Shown here piece after piece: positions 33,701-42,474 of a DNA stretch of 42,474 nucleotides; position 1 is the first letter of the stretch, and every line of letters begins with the position of its first letter. The notes beneath the pieces were generated by a model, which was not told the origin of the DNA, ran no database searches, and saw nothing but the letters and a program-made list of their open reading frames with translations. Position numbers and translations under genes: made by a program. This DNA is from Priapulus caudatus (taxonomy: Eukaryota; Priapulida; Priapulimorpha; Priapulimorphida; Priapulidae): contig NW_014577090.1 in assembly GCF_000485595.1 (NCBI RefSeq), positions 746,822 through 789,295 on the forward strand. The letters are read 5' to 3'.

Positions 33701-35189
33701 GGACCAGCAGAAATCTCCGCACGGAAGCTTCCCTTTAAGCTCCTCCCCTCACAAGACGTCCCCGCACAGCACAAAGTCAGAGAGGGAGTCACCATCCACG
33801 GCGCGTTCGTCGGAGCGGAAGAAGTCTTCCGCAGCAGGCAGTAGCCCTGTGTCGCACCACATCTCTACACCACACAGCTCCCCGTCAGCCTACATCTCAC
33901 AGAGCATTTACAGGTATGCTTCGCCAACGTGCGCATGCAGGATGCAATTCTCACTATACGTAGTCGTCGCATTTGAGCGAGGGAAATTTTCCTGTTTGCT
34001 ATGCTATGTTTATGGGTAATTTCTAATGTGATATTCTGTTTGGGCATGTCAACATGGAGGTGCTCAGTGGTGCGCCACAGTCTGTATTGCATTTTTTTCA
34101 ATTACTGCAATACATTTGCATTTCTTTGATTGAAATTTTGTTCCATGTAACATACTGTGATCATTTGTTTCTGCCTACAGCAGCATGCACGACTCTGCTA
34201 GCCGAGCACAGTCGAGTCTGTTCCGCCCGTTCCCACCGGTCATGATGCCAGATTTCACTACTTACTCTGCAATGGATGCGTTCAGTGCTGCGCAGCTCAC
34301 GCAAGCTCAGCTGCTGTCACAGGTACCACACGCGGCAAACCACACTCTCTCGTAGTGCAACAGCACCTATAACAACACCTGACGATTCCTAGGCAGCAGC
34401 CCAATGTGCTGTCATCTCAACTCTGTTCGTCCTCGATCACAGCGGAGTAGTCAATCTAATTCTCTGTTGCTTTATTTCACGATAAGGTTAACCGTTAAGG
34501 TTCTCTAGCCGCACATCGAATTATTCTTCCTATGATAAACTATACCGATGTTCTTACAGGTGTCATTGAACAATGCATTGTATCTGGGTGCGGCAAGAGA
34601 TGGCAGCACCGGTACTTCCTACCCTAGCCTCAATATCCCGTCAACGTCGCAGACAACATACTCACAAGCAGCACCCTCTGTGTTCAAATCGGCACAATCT
34701 TCTCAGGGTAATACATTAGTCGTGGTAAAGGATCAACTCTTCAATGTGTCCAGCCATCCATGTACAGTTTGAAACGATGCTTCTCTGTGCAGATGTAACG
34801 TGATGTCACGTAACATGCGGCCAAAGACGTATATATACCTGAGTACATCAGCCGTACGCATGTATGTATGCAAGCATGCTCTAGCTTCCCATACAATTAC
34901 ATTACGTTGTTGTGACTCGTGTGGTGTAACGTGCTGCTACACAGACGCTTTTGTTAATTGCAGGGCTTTATATTTGTTGTTGTCCTGGTCTAATTCTTCT
35001 TCCTTCTCGATTGGAGGTTTCTCCTTGCAGGATGATTTCAAGCCTTTGTGTCTTTATCGCATTGCTATATCAGCAAACGTGAGTGTGATTGTGTTACGTA
35101 TTATGTTCATAGGTTCTAGCACCCCATCGTCTAGCCAGGCCGGATCCACCTCACCACTGTTCACTCGCCCCGGCTTCAGCAGCAAATAA
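21717..35189 (+). CDS. UBN: Ubinuclein (UBN1/UBN2), HIRA-complex histone H3.3 chaperone subunit
   Basis: It is the nuclear subunit of the HIRA complex that deposits H3.3-H4 independently of replication. Coding exons: 21717-21881, 24648-24746, 25503-25622, 25822-25965, 26518-26595, 26735-26814, 27012-27229, 27999-28171, 28592-28659, 29088-29257, 29550-29622, 30659-30766, 31086-31229, 31408-31458, 31784-33913, 34181-34322, 34560-34707, 35113-35189. Phases agree throughout, giving 1395 residues (human UBN2 is about 1350). Domains: N-terminal HIRA-binding segment ([10 protein letters not shown], residues 25-34, to [10 protein letters not shown]); Hpc2-related domain at about 112-165 ([18 protein letters not shown], then [13 protein letters not shown]), which binds H3.3-H4; ubinuclein middle domain at about 342-550, with [14 protein letters not shown] and a [16 protein letters not shown] end. 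Exon 15 (2130 bp) is a disordered Ser/Ala/Pro/Gln-rich tail with an 11-residue repeat. The exon 8 acceptor (CGTCAAAG) is weak. Whether it is an unduplicated ancestor of UBN1 and UBN2 needs a tree. Confidence 0.95.
23950..24122. mobile_element. Short foldback element (173 bp), GTGGCTATATGCCCGGCAG termini
   Basis: The left GTGGCTATATGCCCGGCAG and the right exact complement bound the element. The blocks TGCCGGGCA and TCCTAAATGCCCGGCAG are repeated internally in inverted order, and GAAGACCGTGCCC pairs with GGGCACGGTCTTC. It is G/C-rich in an A/T-rich intron. No clear target duplication was seen. Confidence 0.75.
24320..24359. mobile_element. 40-bp palindrome, minimal copy of the CAGRAGWAGATAATAGGG foldback family
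   Basis: It is palindromic with a single mispaired position and centred on GAATTC. Its half-site CAGGAGAAGATAATAGGG is nearly the terminus of the 756-bp foldback at 17543-18298. TA repeats on both sides (ATATAT) hide but allow a 6-8-bp duplication. Confidence 0.7.
28790..28935 (+). repeat. GAT trinucleotide microsatellite in ubinuclein intron 9
   Basis: Imperfect (GAT)n/(GATTAT)n repeat. It gives an Asp-rich open frame that is flanked by the intron boundaries at 28660 and 29087 and is not part of the spliced gene. Confidence 0.85.
29930..30144. mobile_element. Foldback element (about 215 bp) nested in the transposon, telomere-like repeat in loop
   Basis: The arms contain GGGTCGTTGTCGTATCAGG and GTACTACATATATGTACC and their exact complements. 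CCTTACTATGC (11 bp) lies on both sides (29919-29929 and 30145-30155), and the empty-site order is visible in the sister copy near 8531-8545. The central part holds (CCCTAA)n at 30024-30049. Confidence 0.85.
30024..30049. repeat. Telomere-like (CCCTAA)n array in foldback loop
   Basis: Four consecutive CCCTAA units lie between the arms of the nested foldback. They are interstitial and carried by the element. Confidence 0.9.
32844..33056 (+). repeat. 33-bp coding minisatellite in ubinuclein exon 15
   Basis: Six in-frame 33-bp units starting at 32844, plus a partial seventh, encode an 11-residue repeat with consensus [11 protein letters not shown] (variants [22 protein letters not shown]). They fall at about residues 918-990 in the disordered tail. 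SP and basic residues could make the units kinase substrates, but that is conjecture. Confidence 0.92.
33300..33625 (+). repeat. Degenerate EGRS-type coding repeat in ubinuclein exon 15
   Basis: The motif GEGRSxQ / VEGRSAQ recurs about eight times at irregular spacing (14-20 residues), alternating with Ser/Gln/Ala-rich spacers. It is less regular than the 33-bp repeat upstream and is probably an older expansion. Confidence 0.75.
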
Positions 35190-35592
35190 CATCTAGAGCT
35201 TGGGTTAAACAAAGAAAAGACATCTCTTCTCCAGGCACAAGCCATAAGGAACTGCAACAGCTGCCAAGACGAGAGTGATTGTTCAACCCTTTGCACAGGA
35301 GCTCGTGGTAGCAGCCCTCCGATCGAGACCCACCCGGGTAGCAATGCACCACTAGGGGGCACCGCTTCCAGATATAGCCGAGTGGCGCCACAAAGGGTGA
35401 TTCTCTGTGAAATCTGTATTGAGTTCTTCATAAAGGAGAGCTGCCAGTAACTGCTATGAAGCCACCACAAGGTGGCTCCACTGCTAGTGGAAGCTGAGCG
35501 TGGAGCATGCCACAGAACTCTCTAGAGATTATAACTGCAGGAAGGAATTTGTCGCCTCCCGGTTATAAGCGAGACTGCGTGGCAACAACCAC

Positions 35593-35598
35593 AATAAA
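35593..35598 (+). terminator. Probable ubinuclein polyadenylation signal
   Basis: AATAAA about 400 bases after the stop codon at 35187-35189. It would end the mRNA before the foldback element that begins at 35965. Confidence 0.5.
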
Positions 35599-35964
35599 TC
35601 AGTTACAACTATCCTACCAGAGCTGCTGCAGTCATCTGCTACTGTCAGCTAGCCTCATGTCCACCGATGCTCAGATTTCAACGCCATTCTTCTGTGTGTA
35701 GTGTGTGTAGGACGTACTGTAATGCTGGTTGTAAATGTGTAGGGGTGAACGAGCAGGTGTGTATGAAAATACATCTGCTGCGATTTACCTGTAATCTTGC
35801 TGTACATCGTAGCGTATATTCCAGTAAGTTGTTGGGTGCATGTGTGCCGGCAGTGAAACGACAGCAAGCATGTTGGGTCTTTATATACCTTGTCATGGGT
35901 AGCTAATGTTGCTATGATCGTTTCTGTGTTCATGCTGTCATCATGGAGTGGTTATGGTAGCATC

Positions 35965-36719
35965 AAGAGCGTATTAAGAAGGAGAGCGTACAATGGTGAA
36001 ATGCTGAAACCATGTTGCAGTATTAGTCGAATTAATCAACTTTCCCCGTTTTATTTTGACGATTCTTTGCAGTATTATTGATCAGCTGTCCTACCTTGTT
36101 AATATAAAACAAACCGCCTGTCCCTACGATGCCTCTACGCTGAGATAATGAGCGGTGGAAATCTGGTATTTCCACCGAAACCCGACTCGAGATCAGTGTT
36201 TACTGCAACTGTCTCTCGTTTTGTGGACTGTATGTTGCTTCCGGTCGCCGCTGTGTAGCGCTGACTCGATACGTTATTACTACAGCATTACTACATCCAG
36301 CGTAAGGGGCGGGTCATTACCATGGCGATAAATAACAAGGCGTTTTTGTGGAGTAATGGCTGCGTCAATGACTGGAAATGCGAGCAAAGATAGTAGAAGG
36401 AAAAGAAATTTTATTGTCAATGAATGACGTAAACACGCAAGGTTTCCCGAAGCTATCACCAGAACGAGAGACAGTTGGAGTAAACACTGATCTCGAGTCG
36501 GTTTTCGGCGAAAATACCAGATTTTCACCGCTCATTATCTCAGCGTAGAGGCATCGTAGGGACAAGCGGTTTGTTTTATATTAGCATGGTAGGACAGCTG
36601 ATCAATAATAACACAAAGAATCGTCAAAATAAAACGGGCAAAGTTTATTAATTTGACTAATACTGCAGCATGGTTTCAGCATTTCACCGTTGTATGCTCT
36701 CCTTCTTTATACGCTCTTA
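35965..36719. mobile_element. Foldback element (755 bp), AAGAGCGTA termini
   Basis: Arms 35965-36220 and 36461-36719 are inverted copies (for instance CTCGAGATCAGTGTTTACT and its complement AGTAAACACTGATCTCGAG) around a 240-bp loop. GTAGCATC (8 bp) flanks both sides (35957-35964 and 36720-36727). No coding capacity. It lies 0.4 kb past the likely ubinuclein poly(A) signal. Confidence 0.9.
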
Positions 36720-36987
36720 GTAGCATCTATAACGGCTGCATCATCAACCAAGAATCGTTCACGTTGCTCTGGTTTATACAGTCGTTACAAAAGGTTTTAC
36801 TAATCGACTATTAAGTGCAAAACGTCAACGTAATGTATATTGTTAGGAAATTGCAAGCAATGCAAAGATATCCACTACCATAACGTTAGAATACAAATGG
36901 TGTAACTGCATATGTAAATATTGTGTTGTATGAGATAGCGGAGTTGATGTTATGTGTTAATTAACTGAAGTTGTGTTTGCAAGTCAT

Positions 36988-37110
36988 CAGTGTGTGTGTG
37001 CGTGCGTTCGTGTGTGAGCATGTGTGTGTGTGCATGTGTGCATGTGTGTGTGTGCGTGTGCGTGTGTGCGTGTGTGCGTGTGTGCGTGTGTGCGTGTGTG
37101 TATGCCTGTG
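36988..37110. repeat. TG/CG alternating purine-pyrimidine microsatellite
   Basis: About 120 bp of (TG)n interspersed with CG steps, a pattern prone to Z-DNA. It lies between the convergent genes. The Cys/Val-rich open frames here are repeat products. Confidence 0.85.
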
Positions 37111-38336
37111 TCACTGATGCGCAACTGCATAATTTGTTTCTTTGTAACCAGCTGCAAAAAATTGTACTACAGTATTCTTATGTGTGTAAATCATGTGTCT
37201 GGCATCCAGTAACATTTGGAAAAACCACATAAACGTCGTTCACTGTGAACCAAACTATGGGCATTGCAGCCGGTGCCTAGTACTGCGTGTGTTTTGTATG
37301 TGTGCGTGGCTGTGTGTGGCGTATGTGTATGCAGGCGTGCATGTTTGTGTGGCAAGTCATAATAGAGGTCATATTCTACAGTTATATATGAGACAAAGGG
37401 GTGTTTTATTACATCAATAGCCATTTCTACCGTATTTCCTGAACTAATTTTGTAAGCTATTATTTATTAGGTATTTCTTCGACGACAGTAGATGCAGGCC
37501 ATTTAAAACGTTTTGATTTTTGTGTGCCGGGCATTATCCAATCAAATAATGATAGCAGTTTTCTCTTATAATAAAGAGGGTTAACTTCATGTATGTCACT
37601 GTGTAATGAAATTAGTGAATGTTTGACAGAAGCATCAAATTAAAAGACTGACTTGCCGTTTTCACATTTATATTGTGGTCAATTGTAAAATATCACGATT
37701 TCCCCTCAAAATATTTCCATAAACAATAATGGAACATACCTAAAATATATCTTGAATTTTAAAAGTAGGACTGGCTTACAACTCCTACTGCAGCATACTC
37801 TTACCATAGCTGTATGCGACTATGAGTGTAATAGCGAATGTGTATTTCTTCCTTATATATGACAGTTCCTTAGTGTCTGTAAACTGTAAATGAAGATATT
37901 TCCAGTAGAATCTCAATTGTAAAAATTCCTATACACACATATCCATATGTATATATACATGTAAAAATACAGGTAAAGATATTTGCCATCACACGCGTAT
38001 ACGGTTATTAACTCACACAACTGCATTGTTCTCTTGAGATAACCTAATTTATGTACATGTAATATCACATTGGCGCGATGATCACAGGTGTGATAATAAT
38101 TAACCAATCCGCCTCATGTGACTTGGAGGCAGCCTTAGCCTTTGTTGCGATAGGTCAGTAGGACGTAATATTAAAAGACAATACTTCGCAATGACATGCC
38201 GCAGTCGAAAATTTGACGTGCATTAATTTAAAACACGTTCAAACCGATCTGGCTTGAACGACCCAGCAGCAATATGCAAGGGGGAGTGGATGAATCTCAC
38301 CCATACGGATAGGGAAATACTTCCCGTAACAACGCG

Positions 38337-41300
38337 CTACAACTTTGTAAGGATGTGATTAACCGTCACAAACACAACTGCTGCGGCTGCCCACAGCAGT
38401 ACAATGACCACCCAGGCTGTGTGACTGAACGGTGACCGGTAAGCATTCTTGACCCCCGACCCCAGGATCATGCGCGTGTCAAGCCGTGCGTAGTACACGA
38501 GGAATGCTGGCAAAACGTATTGGATCCCCGCGCCCGCATATGAACCCGTGATGCCGACCAAGAACTCGAGGTTGTTCGTGAAGAACGACACGACAATAGG
38601 TGGCGCTATTGTCAGCAGCGGGAAGAGGAGGCGGGTGACGCAGCAGTGATAGCTGCGGGAATCTCGCAGGAAGAGGGCGCTGAGGTTGTTGCGCAGCGTG
38701 ATCGCGATGATCGGGAAGTTCGTGCTCAGCGTGAACACGGGGAACAACGCGAGGAAGTACTGGATGAACACGACGTTGACAACAGCGTCGGCGCCGCCCG
38801 TGGGCTCGAAGTTGAGCGTGTAGAGGTCCTCCAGCTTGGAGAAGGTGAAGACGGCGGTGAAGGACAGCAGCATGTAGAAGGTGAAGATGGTCACGTAGAT
38901 CGCCGCGAGGAGGGAGAAGAGGTGCGACTTGTCACGCATCGGCGTGACAAGCGAGGGCAGCGAGTGATGACACATGAACGAGTAGACGCAGACGCCGAAC
39001 AGTGTCGGCACGCCGGCGAACTGCGCGACCGGCGGGGAGCCGTGCCCCTCCCCCTGCGCCAGCCGTATCGCTGCCACGATGATCATGATCAGGAACGCTG
39101 CAAGAAGACGACCGTTATTAACGTCAGCCTACAACAGCTCACAGCAAGCTGTCACAGCTAGCTGTAGCAGAACGGGGTGCTGTGCCCCCATAGAGCCTAA
39201 CTCGAAATACTAGACTAACTCGGTATTAGTGTAAACCGTACTGAATGCTGTCACACTCACATCTTGTGTGCGAATACGAAATAATATATTTATGAAGCAT
39301 ATTGCGACGAGAGCACCTTCAATACGCACCAACCCATCGCATGACTGACGTGAACAACTGCAGGTACTTTGTCTTCTGCGCGTTGAAGAAAGTAAATGGA
39401 CCGAGAAATAATGTGAATCCCAACTGCAACAATAAAAACAGCAAATTGTAAGCATTCTTACACAATGCATACGTACAACTGCAGATATCATTTACGATTG
39501 TGATAACTTGCCAGCCTTATGCCGCTATTATAACTTACTAAGAAAATTCTGTAGGCAGAAAATCTAGTGATCTTGCTTTCTGTTCCAGGCCAACAGAGAT
39601 CAGTCTCGTCATTGCCCTCAGAGTTGTTAGTCACATTCACCTTATAACTGCAGACAAACACATGACATGTGATAACACCATTCCTTGTCATCACGTTTTT
39701 CGATTTTAATTCAACATATTCCATGTTAGTAACAGAAATATGCCTACTCTGCTCACCATGCCACATCCCTCAGGCTCTTCGGTACTGCTGCTGCATATAT
39801 TGCCAGATCCCCATACAAATACACTGCTATGCAGATGTAGAACAGATTTACTCCACCTGGCGGTAGGAAATTAAAGCACAGCTATGAATTTGACAAGAAT
39901 AATTATTTGTGTGACCATAATTTTGTAATGATATTGACTCTGTGGTTATAAACAGCAATGACAATGGCTATCACCAGTTTCTCTATGGCACTAAGAATAG
40001 TTAGCACCAGACCTTTTCTGAATACAGACATGCTAATATTATTGATATTTGAGATGCATTAGACTATACTTACATCTACTGAAAAATGTTGAAGCCATCT
40101 GGCCCTGAAATATAAATAGTGAATAATATATAGTATATAATATATAAAAGTGATAAATATAAATGTTAAGAATACTATGGAATTGGCTCAAATTCGTCCA
40201 AGCGCTAAAGCTACAGGGTCTAAACATAGCAATACAAAGAACGTCTAAACCCACCTTGTCAATGGGCAATTTTCATGCATACTGTACATGTGACATAATG
40301 TTATCATTACCTTAGACATTTTGAACTAAAAATTATAATCACTACAACTCTCATTGCATGTGATTTCTGACATACCATCTCAATTCGTTCAGATATCTCG
40401 TAGTAGTTACATGGTTTAACAGAAGCGTTAAACTTGGCACTCCTACCTAAAATGAAATTATATATACTGATAGATATAAACTAAGAGAATAGGCAATATT
40501 TTCACAGGTAAATCAGAAAACATTTCATCTAAAAGTAACAAAAGTTATACATACAGGCACAATGCCTAAATACTCAATAATGACATACATGTACTTTGGT
40601 GTAGCAGTGGACTCTGTTCCGTTTCTTCATGGAAATCTGGGTCCAACTGTCTGGCTATGTCTTTGTCCGAAATATCACCGGCCTATAAGAACATTATAAC
40701 ACTACTATACTTACAAACATTTGCACTAAATTCCTATCAATTCTATTTTCATTTCAAGCCTTAGCTACAACTCCTAGTAATACTCTGAGATCATCAACAG
40801 AAATGTTCACTGCTCCTGGACTCGCATTCTATACGAGCGCATAGCAGATCTTTTTCTTTCAAATTTTCCTGTAACTAGTATATATAATTGTACAATACCT
40901 TCTTTAAACTCTGCAGCTTCTTCCAGCTCAGCACAGCGTTTGCTGAAGCCATCACTTCAACGACGAATGTAACTGTGATCAGGCTGCATAACGTAAACCA
41001 AATAACACACATTTACCTGCAATATCTACAAGCCAATCGACTTTTGTAACCAATCATGCCTGTACATCCATCTATTAACACATACCATGTACAACGTGCT
41101 ACATTTTCAATCTATCAACACAGTACAGTATATGTTAAAAGGTAGCTCATAAACCAAAATATTTATTAGGTCTTCATATTTACACCACTCAGTGAGTGAT
41201 GTAATTTTAGTTAGTGCCTGTTTGATGCACATTCCTGGAATTTTTTGTTAACTTTGTATAACCCGAGTGTTAATGGTCTTAGCTTTCACATGCATGGTGA

Positions 41301-41585
41301 CTTAGACAGCTAGACTCAATAACATAACCCAGCACAGAGTAGCGTCACATTACGCTACATGTTAGATTATATAGCTCGTACTCTGCTGAATCACATTATT
41401 GTATCTAATGAACAGGCTGCTTCTGATCCACAGGGAACAAATTTACACCTATAAATAACAAACCTCATAATGCAGAGAAGAAACACTGATATAAGACCCA
41501 GTAGCCATCCTGCTTCACCGAAAGCTTTCGGCATTGTCAGCGCCCCTGTTCCAACAATGAGATTAAAGACGTAGATGATACCAAC
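38337..41585 (-). CDS. TMEM104: TMEM104, amino-acid-transporter-like multipass membrane protein, lacking first exon
   Basis: TMEM104 belongs to the amino acid/auxin permease-like (SLC32/36/38-related) superfamily; its substrate is unsettled. In transcript order the exons are 41585-41464, 40983-40899, 40682-40595, 40446-40376, 40104-40074, 39856-39757, 39647-39539, 39423-39330, 39097-38337. Phases agree and 486 residues result, versus about 496 in the complete human protein. Markers: FNLIVGTGALTMPKAF in the first helix (unwound G-T-G segment typical of the fold); FVVEVMASANA; a polar loop; GQMASTFF; GVNLFYICIAVYLYGDLAIY; a Cys-containing luminal loop with an NxS site (VTNNSEGND); LGPFTFFNAQKTKYLQ; LFGVCVYSFMCHHSLPSL; and a last block with LVGITGSYAGAGIQYVLPAFLVY and a final helix. 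The first exon (about 15 residues, start codon) was not located. The donor of the third exon (A|GTACAT) is weak, but its phase fits. Confidence 0.94.
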
Positions 41586-41998
41586 CTGAAAGAAACAAAT
41601 TTTAATTGAACTGACAATCACAAAGACGATCCACTTTGCGCACTCCTGCAGCATCCTAGTTAGTAATAAAAATATACAACTACAACACGTATGTGTATAA
41701 CCTAATAAAGATTTGTCTTCAGAGTCTAGGGACTATACCGAAGATGAAGGCGAAGATGGAGAGAGACAAGTAGACAGACTATAAGTATAACACTGTGGAT
41801 TGCAGTCAAAAAAGTCGATTAACCAGAGAGGAAGAAAAAGAATTAAAATATGGGATGACAGAAACAAAGAAGCTAAAGTTAAAGTAAAGGGATCCTTTGA
41901 AGATGGTACAGTTTGGCCATGATGGCTTTGATTGATGTCACTGCGCCGACTACGGCCTATCGTATACATACGCGTTTACGTTACATTATACATACATA
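41586..41998. other. TMEM104 upstream intron, first exon not located
   Basis: The acceptor TTTCAG at 41586-41591 shows that another exon lies upstream on the minus strand. Candidate ATGs exist (for instance near 41922 and 42441), but none gives a convincing donor in the required phase. Confidence 0.4.
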
Positions 41999-42292
41999 GG
42001 GCGCAAATCCACTTTAGGCACCTTAGGTATCACGAAGTGATGCACACATTTCTGTGTATCATCAACTGATGCACAGACTTTCCGTATATCAAGAAATGAT
42101 GCAAAAACCCTAACCCAAACCTAAGTAATAAAGTATAACCTTAGGTATCACGAAGTGTGTTAGGGTTAGGGTTAGGGTTAGGGTTTTTGCATCATTCCTT
42201 GATATACGGAAAGTCTGTGCATCAGTTGAATGATGATCTGTGCATCACTTCGTGATACCTAAGGCTAAGGTACCTAAAGTGGATTTGCACCC
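41999..42292. mobile_element. Foldback element (294 bp) with telomere-like repeats at its centre
   Basis: Inverted arms begin GGGCGCAAATCCACTTTAGG and end with the near complement; internal pairing includes GATATACGGAAAGTCTGTGC. ATACATA flanks both sides (7-8 bp duplication). The centre has CCCTAACCC near 42106-42117 and (TTAGGG)4 at 42160-42185 in inverse orientation, so telomere-like repeats are part of the arms. Confidence 0.85.
42160..42185. repeat. Telomere-like (TTAGGG)n array
   Basis: Four TTAGGG units at the inner end of the right arm of the foldback at 41999-42292, with decayed complementary units in the left arm. Confidence 0.9.
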
Positions 42293-42439
42293 ATACATAG
42301 TAGGCTAACGACTAACGACGTAACGACTAACGTTACGCACCATATGGCTGTTTAGAGAATTGCTTTGATTTTTTAATTTGGTACTATAAACCACTAGCAG
42401 CAAGAACAAGTCCGCACCAGCTACAGCACACACACCGCC

Positions 42440-42473
42440 ATTGACTATATATAACATGTTATATATAGACAAT
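42440..42473. repeat. 34-bp palindrome at the window edge
   Basis: CTATATATAACATG and its complement CATGTTATATATAG form a perfect 24-bp core, extended by ATTG/CAAT with one mismatch, centred near 42456. The symmetry may continue beyond the last base. Confidence 0.75.
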
Positions 42474-42474
42474 G

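Larger units (their letters stand above)
35190..38336. other. Convergent intergenic region between ubinuclein and TMEM104
   Basis: It contains the 3' ends of both genes, which point toward each other, a 755-bp foldback (35965-36719) and a TG/CG microsatellite (about 36988-37110). The remaining sequence is A/T-rich with no supported exon. Confidence 0.6.

Noticed and set aside
32039-33795. Several long frames in other phases and antisense to ubinuclein exon 15
   Set aside because: High G/C content and low-complexity coding sequence suppress stop codons in all frames. Only the frame in phase with exons 14 and 16 is supported.
36990-37232. Cys/Val-rich open frames resembling a small cysteine-rich peptide
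   Set aside because: They are produced by the TG/CG microsatellite and have no signal peptide or ordered cysteine pattern.
38646-39161. A 171-codon plus-strand frame with many charged residues, opposite the last TMEM104 exon
   Set aside because: It is the antisense of a G/C-rich conserved coding exon and has no domain. The minus-strand frame matches TMEM104 throughout.
41733-41969. A 78-codon minus-strand frame upstream of the TMEM104 exons as its first exon
   Set aside because: It ends in low-complexity sequence and offers no donor in phase 0 to join the exon starting at 41585. The known N-terminus of the family is only about 15 residues.
30024-42185. Telomere-type repeats as evidence of a chromosome end or fusion point
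   Set aside because: The arrays are only about 20-40 bp, occur in both orientations and lie within foldback elements. Genes continue on both sides of the 30-kb array.
1-42474. CRISPR array, bacterial operon or defence system
   Set aside because: No regularly spaced identical repeats with unique spacers were found, and the genes are spliced animal genes. The tandem repeats present are contiguous satellites.

Overview
This is a metazoan nuclear genome window. It has spliced genes with GT-AG introns, dense interspersed repeats, TTAGGG-type telomere-like repeats, and animal protein families. No bacterial-style gene organisation, tRNA, rRNA or CRISPR array was seen. Repeat content and gene divergence suggest a non-vertebrate animal, perhaps a marine invertebrate. 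I cannot name the phylum from sequence alone. A 25-base N gap (9341-9365) marks it as a draft assembly.

Four host genes are supported. (1) An ATP7-type copper P-ATPase N-terminal coding exon lies on the minus strand (3728-3877); the rest of that gene is beyond the left edge. (2) A complete ALG11 mannosyltransferase lies on the plus strand, in five coding exons (15529-20167, 489 codons). (3) A complete ubinuclein (UBN1/UBN2, HIRA histone-chaperone subunit) lies on the plus strand, in eighteen coding exons (21717-35189, 1395 codons). (4) TMEM104, an amino-acid-transporter-like membrane protein, lies on the minus strand in nine coding exons (38337-41585); only its short N-terminal exon is unlocated. 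All exon junctions were checked for phase by hand. The ATP7-like gene and ALG11 sit head to head, the arrangement of ATP7B and ALG11 on human chromosome 13. Here their start codons are 11.6 kb apart, and much of that gap is mobile DNA.

Mobile DNA is the most striking content. From 4858 to 10006 there is a dead Ty3/gypsy LTR retrotransposon on the minus strand, with gag, protease, RT, RNase H and integrase remnants and a 5-bp target duplication. A short DNA transposon is nested in its gag. The window also holds at least six long foldback (inverted-repeat) elements or nested arms, at 12.3-12.9, 13.4-14.6, 17.5-18.3, 29.9-30.1, 36.0-36.7 and 42.0-42.3 kb. Several have clear target-site duplications. 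Two of the families also occur as nearly bare-terminus copies of 53 bp and 40 bp. Short TIR elements of hAT-like, pogo-like and unassigned type fill the introns and intergenic gaps. Telomere-like CCCTAA repeats recur in the central part of foldback elements.

Functionally the host genes are unrelated housekeeping genes: copper transport, ER N-glycan assembly, histone H3.3 deposition and a membrane transporter-like protein. The unusual part is the repeat biology, not a new gene cluster.
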